Source of the DNA: Closterium sp. NIES-65
Taxonomy: Eukaryota > Streptophyta > Zygnematophyceae > Desmidiales > Closteriaceae
Length of the DNA: 64,000 bases
Reading direction: 5' to 3'
Assembly: GCA_948144175.1 (NCBI GenBank)
Contig: CANXME010002538.1
Location: 2,075,501-2,139,500, forward strand
Made by a program: the position numbers and the translations under genes. Shown piece after piece: positions 1 through 8,506 of this stretch. How positions within the stretch are numbered: position 1 is the first letter of the stretch; each line of letters begins with the position of its first letter. The notes below the pieces were generated by a model, which saw only the letters and a list, made by a program, of their open reading frames with translations, was not told the origin of the DNA and searched no databases.

Positions 1-1064
1 GCGACGGGTTGGTTGTAGAAGGAGCAAACCCAAGAGCCGCAAGTGTAGTCCTCAGTGTGTTTTGCCACTCAAGGGGGTCCTGGGGAAGACCGTAGACTGG
101 CCGCCAGAGGCTCCACTGGGTACCAGGAGGAAACGACCTAGTGAAGCCAGGTGCGCGGCGCAGCCAGATCTCCTCGTGCAGGTTTCCCTGCAAGAAAGCA
201 GTGCTGAATTCAAGAGAGTGTAGCTCGTAGTCACGGTGAGCAGCTATGTGCAGCAGCACCCGAAGACTGGTCATCTTCGGGGTGGGAGAAAAGGTCTGAA
301 ATTAGTCAACCCCTTGCCGCTGACTGAAGCCACGAGCCACGTAACGCGCCTTGAAGACAGGCGGAGAACCTAGCGGTCGCTTCACCCTAAAAATCCACAT
401 GCCACTGACGACGTTCGCCCCAGGAGGGGGAACGTCGTCAACGTAGGTGCCTGTGGACTTCCAGGAAGCCATCTTTGCGTCCATAGCTGCCTTCCACTGA
501 GAGGAGTAGGGACCGTCTATCGCCTCCGCGTAAGAGCGCGCAGTCGGGATATCAAGTGCATCCGGGTCTCCCTCACGGGTAAGCAGTACGAACACGAGAT
601 GAGGTGAAGCAGCAGCCCAGCACTGGAACTCCTCCTGCCTGTCCTCGAGGACTTCCGTGCCAAGGGCACACTCACCCCCGACGGACGGAGGACAGACAAA
701 CTCAGACTCAGCAACAAGACTGGCAGCGTAGTCTAGGCGACACCGAGCAGCAAAGTCGACGAGCTCAGCAACTACCAGACACCACACGAGCAGGCCCAGC
801 CCCCTCAGGCTCCTTACCCCCAGGCTCAGCACCTCCAGGCGTAGGACCCCCAGGCTCAGCACCCCCAGGCGTAGCACCCCCAGGCTCAGCACCCCCAGGC
901 TCAATACCCCCAGACTCAGCACCCCCGGGCTCAGCACCCCCAGACTCAGCACCCCCAGGCTCAGCACCCCCAGACTCAGCACCCCCAGGCTGAGCACCCC
1001 CAGGCTCTGCACCCTCAGCAGCACCAGAGTCACCAGCGACCTCGACAGGCGCAACTGCGTCTAC
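1..1064 (-). pseudogene. Copia-A reverse transcriptase N-terminal part and integrase-RT linker
   Basis: On the minus strand the linker (about 560-1064) encodes an acidic Gly/Ala/Pro-rich stretch from roughly 15-bp repeats (CCCCCAGGCTCAGCA on the plus strand, 780-1020). The conserved CPPSVGGECALGTEVLEDRQ block follows, then the RT start (AMDAKMASWKSTGTYVD, MWIFRVKRP, FKARYVARGFSQRQGVD). The catalytic YVDD lies beyond the window edge. Frame changes near position 300 and further left show that it cannot be translated whole. Family assignment is by direct similarity to E4 and M2 in this window. Confidence 0.85.
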
Positions 1065-2345
1065 CTATGACACACTTGAAGGGGCAGGACCCTGAGGGGG
1101 AAGGGGGTCTACCGGGGGGGGATCTGGCACAATGAAGAGCGGCGGGGGGGAGAGGGACGGAGTGCGGCAGGGGAAGAGACGGTAGTAGGGGACTGACTCG
1201 TCGAACGTGACCTCCAGGGAGGACAGAACACGGCGAGAGGTGGGGTGGTAGAACTGCCATCGTGGCGCGTCAGGGGGGAAGCCAAGGAAGACGTAAGGAG
1301 CAGCACGAGGGGACAGTTTGTTTGCGGACAAGTCGCGGACAAACGCCTGAGATCCCCAGACACGGAACGCAGACGCATCGCCAACCTTCCCCGTCCACAG
1401 CCAAGCAGGGGAGGTCTCCGGCATGGAAACCCTGGGCTGAAGGTTGATCTGATGCGCCGCGTACCGAACCACAAACGGCCACAGAAAATGGGGGGCAGCC
1501 GCATGCATCATAGACGTACGAGCGACGTCCATGACCATGCCAATGCTGTGCTCAGCAATCCCATTCTGCTGTGGAGAGTCCGGAAGCGTGAAGGTCTGGC
1601 GGATGCCTCGCGCACGACAGTATTCTCACAGAAGGCCAGAGGAGAACTCTCCGCCTCTGCCAGAGTGCAGACACTGAACAGGAAAGTCTGAGCCGCAGCT
1701 GGAGACCAGCTGCGCGGATCCAGTGGATCAACACCTGACTGACATCGCCCTTGCTGCGCAAGGGGAAGACTGTGGTGTAACGAGAGTAGTCGTCAACCAC
1801 CAGCAGGAAGTAGCGCTCGTGACCCTGTCCATGGACGCGAGCTGGGCCCCACACGTCCATGTGAAGCGTCTGCAGCGGAGCCTCTGTCGGAGGAAACTGG
1901 GAGGAGTGAGGGGCAGCCCGCTGCCGACCCTCGACACAGGGGACGCAAGTAGGGCTAGGCCCCGGAGGAAGGGGAGGGAGGGACCGGGGAAGACCAGAGA
2001 CAAGGACACGGGAGGCCATGCTTCAGAGACGAAGCAGGGATGGGTGACCAAGGCGGTGGTGCCAGAGGAGAGTCTCGTGAGACAGGAGGCGACACGAGCA
2101 GGGGGCAGACTCAGGACCAGACCTGGACGCTGCAGCAAACACCTGACGCGATGCAGCTACCTGAACAGACGCAGTAACTGGAGGAGACTCAGTGGTCAGT
2201 GTGTACAGGCTCGACCCCGGCCGACGTGTAAACGTGGCTTGGTGTCGGCCTATCCGAGCGTCCGTGGAGTGGGTCACCCGCTGACTCGCAGGAGTGAAGT
2301 GGTGAACCCCCGGATCCTGTAGGTCAGCACCACTCACCAAGTCAC
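1065..2345 (-). pseudogene. Copia-A integrase and GAG-pre-integrase, second (downstream) copy
   Basis: The minus strand shows LLWHHRLGHPSLLRL (zinc-binding HHCC part) and CVPCVEGRQ, then LHMDVWGPARV and VVDDYSRYTTVFPLRSKGDV of the integrase core. The C-terminal part (MVMDVARTSMMHAAAPHF, DASAFRVWGSQAFVRDLSANK, VFLGFPPDAP) follows at 1065-1538. Frameshifts between about 1540 and 1730 separate the pieces. The upstream end (about 2335-2350) is not a natural start: integrase sequence of the first copy (RAFGRDL) runs directly into pre-integrase sequence (VSGADLQD). Confidence 0.85.
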
Positions 2346-3561
2346 GGCCAAATGCCCGAGATACCCAAACACGAAACGCAGACGCATCGCCAACCTTCCC
2401 CGTCCACCTCAAGGTGGGGGGGGTCTCAAGCAAAGAGACCCGGGGCTGAAGGTTGATCTGATGCGCTGCATACTGAACTGCAAACGGCCACAGAAAATGG
2501 GGAGCAGCCGCATGGATCATGGACATACGAGCGACGTCCATGACCATGCAAATGCGGTGCTCAGCAATCCCATTTCGCTGTGGGAGAGGCCGGAGGTCTG
2601 GCGGATGTCCTGTGCACGACAGAAGGCTCCCAAACGGGCGGAGGAAAACTCCCCGCCTCTGTCAGAGTGCAGACGCAGAACAGGAAAGTCCGAGCCGAAA
2701 CTCTCTTTGAAAGGGAGACGAGCCGCGCGGATCCAGTTGATCAACACCTCAACGACGTCACCCTTGCTGCGCAAGGGGAACACCGAGGTGTAACGCGAGT
2801 AGTCGTCAACCACCAACAGGAAGTAACGCTCGTGACCCTGGCCACGGACTCGGGCAGGGCCCCACACGTCCATGTGAAGATTCTGCAGCGGAGCCTCTGT
2901 CGGAGGAAAGTCGGAGGAGTGAGGGGCGGCGCGCTGCCGCCCCTCGACGCAGGGAACGCAAGTAGGGGAAGGCCCCGGAGGGAGGGGAGGGAGGGACCGG
3001 GGGAGACCAGAGACAAGGACACGGGAGGCCATGCCTTGGAGACGAGGCCGGGAGGGGTGACCAAGGCGGTGGTGCCAGAGGAGAGTCTGGTGAGACAGGA
3101 GACGACACGAGCAGGGGGCAGACTTAGGACCAGACCTGGACGTCGCAGCAGACGCCTGACCCGACGCAGCTACCTGACCATACGCAGTAGACTGAGGAGG
3201 ACTCAGTGGTCAGTGTGTACAGTCTCGACCCCGGTCGACGGGTAAACGTGGCCAAGTGTCGACCTGTCCGAGCACACGTGCAGTGGGTCACTCGCTGACT
3301 CGCAGGAGTGAACTGGTGAACCCCCCATCCTGTATATCTGCACCACTCACCAAGTTCGTAGAGAACGAGGGGAGGTAAAGACCTAACAGGGTGCCAGAGG
3401 GGGCCGCTGGACACGGTAAGACATTAGAGAAGTGGGCAAGGACAGGACCCCCGGAGGGGTCTGCCAAGGAGACCGCCACTGGCCGACTAAGCGGCGTGAG
3501 TGTGGTGCGGTCTCGAAAGAAGGAGCGGGAAGCACCCGAGTCAAGGGTGAAGGTGTGAGAG
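2346..3561 (-). pseudogene. Copia-A protease tail, GAG-pre-integrase and integrase, first copy
   Basis: The minus strand reads through the protease end (VAVSLADPSGGPVLAHFS, near 3440-3490), GAG-pre-integrase (VHQFTPASQRVTH), LLWHHRLGHPS, CVPCVEGRQ, LHMDVWGP, VLRLHSDRGGEFSS and the integrase end (MVMDVARMSMIHAAAPHFLW, DASAFRVW). At about 2346 it breaks off inside integrase and continues as a second pre-integrase. Several frame changes occur. The DSG protease site is at the extreme right edge and truncated by the gypsy element. Confidence 0.85.
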
Positions 3562-3563
3562 TA

Positions 3564-3931
3564 TGACGGCTTATGCCAGCTATGCTTGCTTGCCTTACTT
3601 TATCATGCTATTTCTAGCATAGGATAATCATATGCATGCATGAATTGCTTGATTTTCTAGGCTAGGTGCTTTCCTATAATTTATTTTAGTTATAGCACCG
3701 AGCTAGGTTGCGTGCACCAAATTCTGGCCTTTTCGGTTGCCACCAAATTGCCTTGTACCGAATTCGGTAAGGATCTGTTTGGGACGCTACTCGGCCCGCG
3801 GAACCTTCGCGTAACACCTGGTTACGGGGCCTTGTGTGGAGCCTATATATAGCCTCGTGTTGTACCCAGGTGATCATTCAATTCGACTCAATTCTCATTC
3901 TCTTTTCTGAGCTCGATCATAGATCCTCACA
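3564..3931 (+). repeat. Ty3/gypsy 5' LTR
   Basis: The stretch lies between the end of copia-A homology and the PBS. It carries a TATA box and ends CACA two bases before the PBS. The left boundary (TGACGG at about 3564) is approximate, because no second copy is present to compare. Confidence 0.65.
3844..3851 (+). promoter_or_regulatory. TATA box of the Ty3/gypsy LTR promoter
   Basis: TATATATA lies about 90 bp upstream of the PBS, where an LTR pol II promoter would be expected. Confidence 0.6.
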
Positions 3932-3933
3932 CT

Positions 3934-3946
3934 TGGTAATCAGAGC
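3934..3946 (+). other. Primer binding site of the Ty3/gypsy element
   Basis: TGGTAATCAGAGC resembles the plant initiator-Met tRNA PBS (TGGTATCAGAGC) with one extra A, two bases after the LTR end. Confidence 0.7.
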
Positions 3947-4159
3947 CCGTTTAGACGCGAAGTTCTTTCGACGGCTAAAAACCAGTCTTCAAAAACTGCG
4001 GGGGCGACGCAGTCAAACATCGATTTTGGGTACGTAAAACCGGTTCCGTGTTTTTCGCTCCCCCTCGATTCGGTTTTTTCGGACGCGTTGATGTCAGGCA
4101 TGTAGGGATAAGGAGACAACTACGCGACTACGAGCGACATCGCGAGCCTCCGCACCGAC

Positions 4160-5056
4160 ATGGAGCAGACTCAGGCGACGCTTCGTCAACTCGAGGCTTT
4201 TTCGACAAGCCAACCAGGGTTTGCCATCGCAGCAGCAGCGACCGCAGCAGCTGCAGCACCGACAACTCCAGCAGCAGTGGCGACACCGACATTTCACGGA
4301 CCAATGGCACCACTATCGCCGAACCTCGAAGCAGCACGACCGAGGCCTCCAGAGGCGTTCGATCCAAGTGCGAAGGGATCCGACGTCCGGTGATTCGTGG
4401 CCACCCTCGAAATTTACTTCGAGGCCATTGGCTGTTTGAGCCCGCAACACGATGCAGCAAGGATTCGGCTCGCAGCGACACTGTTACGTGGACCGGCTCT
4501 CGAATGGATTTACTACACCGACGTAGCCCGTGAGGAGAAAACGTGGCAGCAGTTTTGGTCAGATTTAATCGAGTGTTTCGAACCAATTAATACAACCTAC
4601 AAGGCGCGGCAGCAGATACACCGACACAAGCAATACAGTAGTGTAACACAGTACACGCAGCAGATGGAGTTACTGTTCAACCGCATCACCGACCTGACCG
4701 AAGGCGAAAAAATCCAGGCGTACACCGAAAGGTTAAAAATGGAGATTCGGCGGCAGGTGATTGCGGTGAATTACAACAGCTACAGAGACATCGTGCGTGC
4801 TGCCGAGCGATACGACACGCTGACTCAAGGTCAACCCGAAACACGACGCTTCACGCCGAACCGTACATTCGGCACGGAGCGATTGGCGCCCCCCACGTTC
4901 GCCGAACCGATGGATATCGACAAATAGGACGCGAAGCAGCAGCCGACAAAATGCGAATTTTGCGGCGCAGCAGGACACCAGTTTTTGTCGTGCTACAAAA
5001 TGAAGAAAGCACGTGCGGCACTCCGGGACGGAAACAGTGGAGCACCCCGGAAGTAA
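4160..5056 (+). pseudogene. Ty3/gypsy gag with CCHC zinc knuckle, two internal stops
   Basis: Capsid and nucleocapsid polyprotein of a Ty3/gypsy element, which would pack the element RNA. One frame runs from the ATG at 4160: an N-terminal coiled-coil-like and Ala/Pro-rich part, then the retrotransposon gag core (RGPALEWIYYTDVAREEKTW, WSDLIECFEPIN, LFNRITDLTEGEKIQAYTERL), then C-X2-C-X4-H-X4-C (CEFCGAAGHQFLSC, 4952-4993). In-frame stops at 4391-4393 (TGA) and 4925-4927 (TAG) break it. The frame ends at TAA 5054-5056, about where gag often ends, so that last stop may be natural. No protease follows. Confidence 0.8.
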
Positions 5057-5124
5057 AAAAACGGGAATCGCCAGTAGCCGCGGATCGACCTGGCGATCGC
5101 GTAAAGATCCGAAAAGCCTTACTT

Positions 5125-5156
5125 CACGTCCATGTGAAGAGTTTGAAGCGAAGCCT
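5125..5156 (-). mobile_element. Copia-M0 remnant left of the M1 insertion (integrase)
   Basis: About 30 bp match copia integrase on the minus strand (around LHMDVWGP) and end AGCCT, which is the left TSD of M1. Its continuation lies at 15544, on the other side of M1. Confidence 0.65.
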
Positions 5157-5297
5157 TGTGAAAGTAAGAGGTAGATAGTTTAGGAAAGAAGAGAGGGGTT
5201 CACTAGAAAGCAGCAGGATACATGTATGAAACCCTAAAGGGGTTGTGCTCGCTATAGAATACCCCACTGCAGGCTAGAGAACAATAACATTCTGACA
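5157..5297 (-). repeat. M1 3' LTR (141 bp)
   Basis: On the minus strand it starts TGTCAGAATG and ends CTTTCACA. It aligns with the LTR at 15435-15543 except for a few substitutions and 32 bp that are missing from the latter. Confidence 0.85.
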
Positions 5298-5425
5298 CAC
5301 CCCCATAGCCAAAGTGGGGTGTAATCAGCAGAGCAAGAAAAGCAGAACAAGCTCAGGGTGGATCACAATGTCACCACACATTCTGAGCACAAGTACAAGA
5401 AGAAATAGTTAAAAGTTCACAATTA
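5298..5425 (-). other. M1 end region: polypurine tract and hairpins
   Basis: Immediately before the 3' LTR the minus strand reads CCCCACTTTGGCTATGGGGGTG, in which CCCCA pairs with TGGGG and the purine-rich arm is the likely polypurine tract. The conserved GGTGACATTGTGATCCACC block lies further upstream. The GGTC/GACC hairpin seen in other copies is lost here. Confidence 0.6.
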
Positions 5426-5755
5426 TGAGCAAAGCTAGTGGTAGTCACAGCGGGCACGGGAGGAGGAGGAGGGACTGTAAGAGGAGAGGAGATAGGAAGC
5501 GACGGCTGAAGCTGCAGACACACGGGCAACTGGAGTCACATTGGCATAGCGGCTACCGGAACAACGCTCCGGACTACTGGAGTAACTGGCCCCGTGGCTA
5601 AAAGTAGCGGCAGACGAGCAACGGACCCACGGGCGACTGGCACAGCTGGCTGCGACTGGGCTACCGGAGCAACTCCTCGGACTACAGGTGCTGCTGGCGA
5701 CACGACGGCAACCTCCGTGCAACCTCCCTAGATAGTCCCACTCCCCTTGACACAC
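5426..5755 (-). other. Unassigned part of M1
   Basis: A stretch with two diverged copies of a motif around GGCTACCGGAGCAACTCC. A minus-strand reading frame of 106 codons exists, but I recognise no domain. It may be old leader or linker sequence. Confidence 0.35.
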
Positions 5756-6271
5756 ACCCCCTGCTTCACCCCTAGCTCCACTCCCCCTTCACCCCCCTTA
5801 GTACCACTCCGATGGCTCCAACAGGTCCACCCCCCTCAGCAGGAGCAGCAGCACTGGGAGACAGAGGAGGAGGAGAAGCATGGGACGGCACACAGAAGCT
5901 GCACCCCCATACCCCTCACCCCCAAACCCTAGTCCAGGAGAACGGGCAGCAGGAGGGGTGGGGCGCCATCAGAGGCACGGGGGACAGCGGGCAGAGCAGG
6001 GGCAGCGAAGAACGGGCCGCCCACGGGCTTGGCACAGCCGCCCGAACCGCGCGCAGGCAGCCCGAGCCACACGCGGGCCTGGCGCAGCCTGTACGGGCCG
6101 CGCCCAGGCCTGGCGCAGCCTGTACGGGCCGCGCGTGCACAGCCCGTACGGGCCGCGTCTGGGCCTGGCGCAGCCCGTATGGGCCACGCGCAGCCTGTAC
6201 GGGCTGCGCGCCGGCCATGACGGGCGACGAAGAGCGACGCGCGGGTCCCCGTCGCCCGTCGCAGCGCCTCC
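5756..6271 (-). repeat. GC-rich minisatellite in M1, leader type
   Basis: About 6080-6215 repeats a roughly 27-bp unit containing GCGCAGCCTGTACGGGCC. It resembles the repeat-filled leaders of the other copia copies but has a different unit. Reading frames here are by-products of the repeats. Confidence 0.55.
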
Positions 6272-6398
6272 TGAGAAAGTTGGAACGAGAATGAAATGAC
6301 TAAGTGAAAGTTGGGTACAAAAACAAACCCTAGAAAGCTGTACCCCATATGTGCTACCCCACTATAGCCTGCAATAGCTATGTCATATATATCTGACA
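6272..6398 (-). repeat. Solo copia LTR inside M1
   Basis: 127 bp from TGAGAAAG to ATCTGACA on the plus strand, clearly related to the M2 LTR. It is flanked by CCTCC on both sides (6267-6271 and 6399-6403). No PBS or polypurine tract adjoins it, so it is a solo LTR left by LTR-LTR recombination. Confidence 0.8.
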
Positions 6399-6403
6399 CC
6401 TCC

Positions 6404-6639
6404 CAGCTGGAACGCGGCGAGTGACGGGGCAGAAACCCGCCGCGCGCCTCGGGGCGCACGGCGGGCAGAGAACCGCCGCGCGCCTCGGGGCGCACGGCGA
6501 GCAGAAAACCGCCGCACGCTCCGAGCGCGCAGCGGGATGAAAAATCCGTCGCAACCCACAGGGCGTGCGACACAGAGAGTAGCAGTAGCAGCGGAAGCAG
6601 TGAGGTGGGGAGCCCACCCACAGGATCGAACCAAGGGGA
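6404..6639 (-). repeat. Leader-type repeats in M1 next to the M2 insertion
   Basis: Two copies of a unit of about 52 bp containing GCGCGCCTCGGGGCGCACGG, followed by a non-repeated part ending in the palindrome arm at 6626-6644. On the minus strand this would be the leader just downstream of a PBS. Confidence 0.5.
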
Positions 6640-6644
6640 TCGAC

Positions 6645-6773
6645 TGTGAAGTAAAGAAAACAGGAATGAAATGACTAAGGAAAGATTGGGTACAAATACA
6701 ACCCTAGAAACCCTGTACCCCATATGTGCTACCCCACTATAGCCTACAGCAACTATGTCATATAAATCTGACA
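6645..6773 (-). repeat. M2 3' LTR (129 bp)
   Basis: TGTGAAGTAAAG to AAATCTGACA on the plus strand, the same as 13849-13977 base for base as far as I can see. Confidence 0.92.
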
Positions 6774-6979
6774 CACCCCCATAGGCAAAGTGGGGGAGAA
6801 CAAGGGGTCACAAGACCAGTCAAGCAAAGCAAAGCAAGCTCAGGGTGGATCACAAAGTCACCACACAGTCCGAGCACAAGAGTAGGGCCAGAGGCCAGTT
6901 CACATGCAGGAGTACAGACATATATATAAAACTAGACAAACAAGAGCAGGCATATATATATGTTACAGTACAAGTGAAT
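6774..6979 (-). other. M2 end region: hairpins and polypurine tract
   Basis: On the minus strand, between the pol stop and the 3' LTR: GGCC repeats near the CATGTGAACTGGCC block, GGTGACTTTGTGATCCACC, GGTC-TTGT-GACC, and CCCCCA-CTTTGCCTA-TGGGGG, whose last arm is the polypurine tract. Confidence 0.65.
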
Positions 6980-8506
6980 TCAAGAGGAGAGCAAGTGAGG
7001 CAAGACAGGCACAAGACCCAGCTGGGTGCAAAAGCGCTGATGGTCACAAGGCGCGAGTGCCTTGGTGAACACATCAGCAGTGTTGGCCTCAGAGGCCACG
7101 TACGCAAGTCGCAACTGACCACGCTGCTGCAGCTCACGAGCAAGGAAGTAGCGGAGAGCAATGTGCTTCGTTCTGTGCTCCAAGCGCTGCTCTCGACACA
7201 AGGCCAGCATAGCCTTGTTGTCTACGTACAGCACTGGAGGAGAACGAGGCGGCTCTCCAAGGTCAGTCAGCAGGTAGGTGAGCCAGCGAAGCTCCTGTGC
7301 AGCCATGGCCCCGGCGTAGATCTCAGCCTCACAACTGGAGCCGAGAACCGAAGACGAGCGAGTAGACCGCCACGAGACAGAGCCGGAACCAAGGCTGAAG
7401 GTGTAACCCTGTGACGACCGCTGCGTAGCCTGGTCGTCAGCCCAAGAAGCGTCCGCGTGGCCGGTAAGGACCACTGGACTCCGCCCTCCAAGCACTAGCC
7501 CCATGCCCGACGTACTGCACAGGTAGCGCAATACCCTCTTCGCTGCAGCCATGTGCTCCGGTCTGTGTCTCCCAGGAGCAACATAGCGTGCAAGAATGCT
7601 CAGAGGGTATGCAAGGTCAGGTCGTGTGCAGGTCATCAGGTACATGAGGCAGCCAACAAGCTCTGCATACGGACCACTCGACTCTACGAACTCATCCGAA
7701 GGCAGAGATGAGAGTGAGTGGCGAGTAGGCAGAGGAGTGGCCTGAGGCGAGGAGTACGTGAAGCCGAAGCGCTGAAGGACCTGCTGCACCATGTGTGACT
7801 GAGTCAAGGTAATGGTGCGGCGTGCTCTGTCCCGAGTGATCTGCAAGCCAAGGTAGCTGCGCAGTTCACCCAGGTCTGTGCACGTGTGTCTCTTCAGCAG
7901 CTCGGACTTCACGTAGGCGAGTCCAGCAGTGTCCGCTGTGGCAAAGACCAAGTCGTCGACGTACACGAGGATGTAGAACGGCGGCAGGGAAGTGTCGGTG
8001 CGAAGAAACAGCGACGGGTCAGCAGTAGAAGGAGCAAACCCAAGAGCCGCAAGCGTAGTCCTCAGTGTGTCGTGCCACTCACGCGGTGCCTGGCGGAGAC
8101 CGTAGACTGGCCGTCGGAGGCTCCACTGGGTGCCAGGAGGGAAAGTCCCAGTGAAGCCAGGTGGACGGCGAAGCCAGATCTCCTCGTGCAGGCTACCCTG
8201 CAAGAACGCAGTGCTGAAGTCGAGAGAGTGAAGCTCGTAGTCGCGCTGAGCGGCTATGTGCAGCAGCACCCAAAGAGTAGTCATCTTCGGGGTGGGAGAG
8301 AAGGTCTGAAAGTAGTCAACTCCCTGCCGCTGACTGAAGCCACGAGCAACGTACCGTGCCTTGAAGACAGGTGGAGAGCGCGGCGGCCGCTTCACCCTGA
8401 AGATCCACATGCCACTGACGATGTTCGCCCCAGGAGGGGGAACCGCGTCAACGTAGGTGCCTGTGGACTTCCAGGAAGCCATCTCTGCATCCATAGCTGC
8501 CTGCCA
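6980..8506 (-). CDS. M2 reverse transcriptase and RNase H
   Basis: Copies element RNA into DNA. The frame continues that of the upstream gag-pol after TAG 8507-8509, and the first ATG is at 8494 (MDAEMASWKSTGTYVDAVPP). Visible motifs are MWIFRVKRP, FKARYVARGFSQRQGVDYFQ, YELHSLDFSTAFLQG, the catalytic YVDD (about 7953-7964), GYLMYLMTC-like CTRPDLAYPLS, and RNase H residues in GHADASWADD, CEAEIYAGAM and YVDNKAM. Length of about 505 codons fits the RT-RNase H end of a copia polyprotein. It ends with HLLSS and a stop at 6980. Made either as part of the polyprotein by readthrough or by restart at 8494; neither is shown. Confidence 0.9.
   Translation of the reverse strand, partial: WQAAMDAEMASWKSTGTYVDAVPPPGANIVSGMWIFRVKRPPRSPPVFKARYVARGFSQRQGVDYFQTFSPTPKMTTLWVLLHIAAQRDYELHSLDFSTAFLQGSLHEEIWLRRPPGFTGTFPPGTQWSLRRPVYGLRQAPREWHDTLRTTLAALGFAPSTADPSLFLRTDTSLPPFYILVYVDDLVFATADTAGLAYVKSELLKRHTCTDLGELRSYLGLQITRDRARRTITLTQSHMVQQVLQRFGFTYSSPQATPLPTRHSLSSLPSDEFVESSGPYAELVGCLMYLMTCTRPDLAYPLSILARYVAPGRHRPEHMAAAKRVLRYLCSTSGMGLVLGGRSPVVLTGHADASWADDQATQRSSQGYTFSLGSGSVSWRSTRSSSVLGSSCEAEIYAGAMAAQELRWLTYLLTDLGEPPRSPPVLYVDNKAMLALCREQRLEHRTKHIALRYFLARELQQRGQLRLAYVASEANTADVFTKALAPCDHQRFCTQLGLVPVLPHLLSS

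Larger units (their letters stand above)
1..3561 (-). mobile_element. Copia-A, chimeric Ty1/copia fragment cut by the window edge
   Basis: Reading the minus strand from 3561 leftwards gives a protease tail, GAG-pre-integrase, integrase, then a second GAG-pre-integrase and integrase, the linker and the start of reverse transcriptase, which runs off the window. No LTR of its own is visible. At the right end the protease similarity stops at about 3561, where the Ty3/gypsy LTR begins. Frames are broken in many places, so this is an old dead copy. Sequence is close to the E4/M2 family. The repeated pre-integrase/integrase block is described under its parts. Confidence 0.85.
3562..5124 (+). mobile_element. 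Ty3/gypsy retrotransposon fragment: LTR, PBS and gag
   Basis: A plus-strand LTR with a TATA box is followed by a PBS (TGGTAATCAGAGC) and a gag gene ending in a classical zinc knuckle. Protease and pol are absent: from about 5125 the sequence is a short piece of copia integrase, so the element is truncated or recombined. Its base composition is lower in GC than the copia elements around it. No 3' LTR is seen in the window. Confidence 0.8.
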
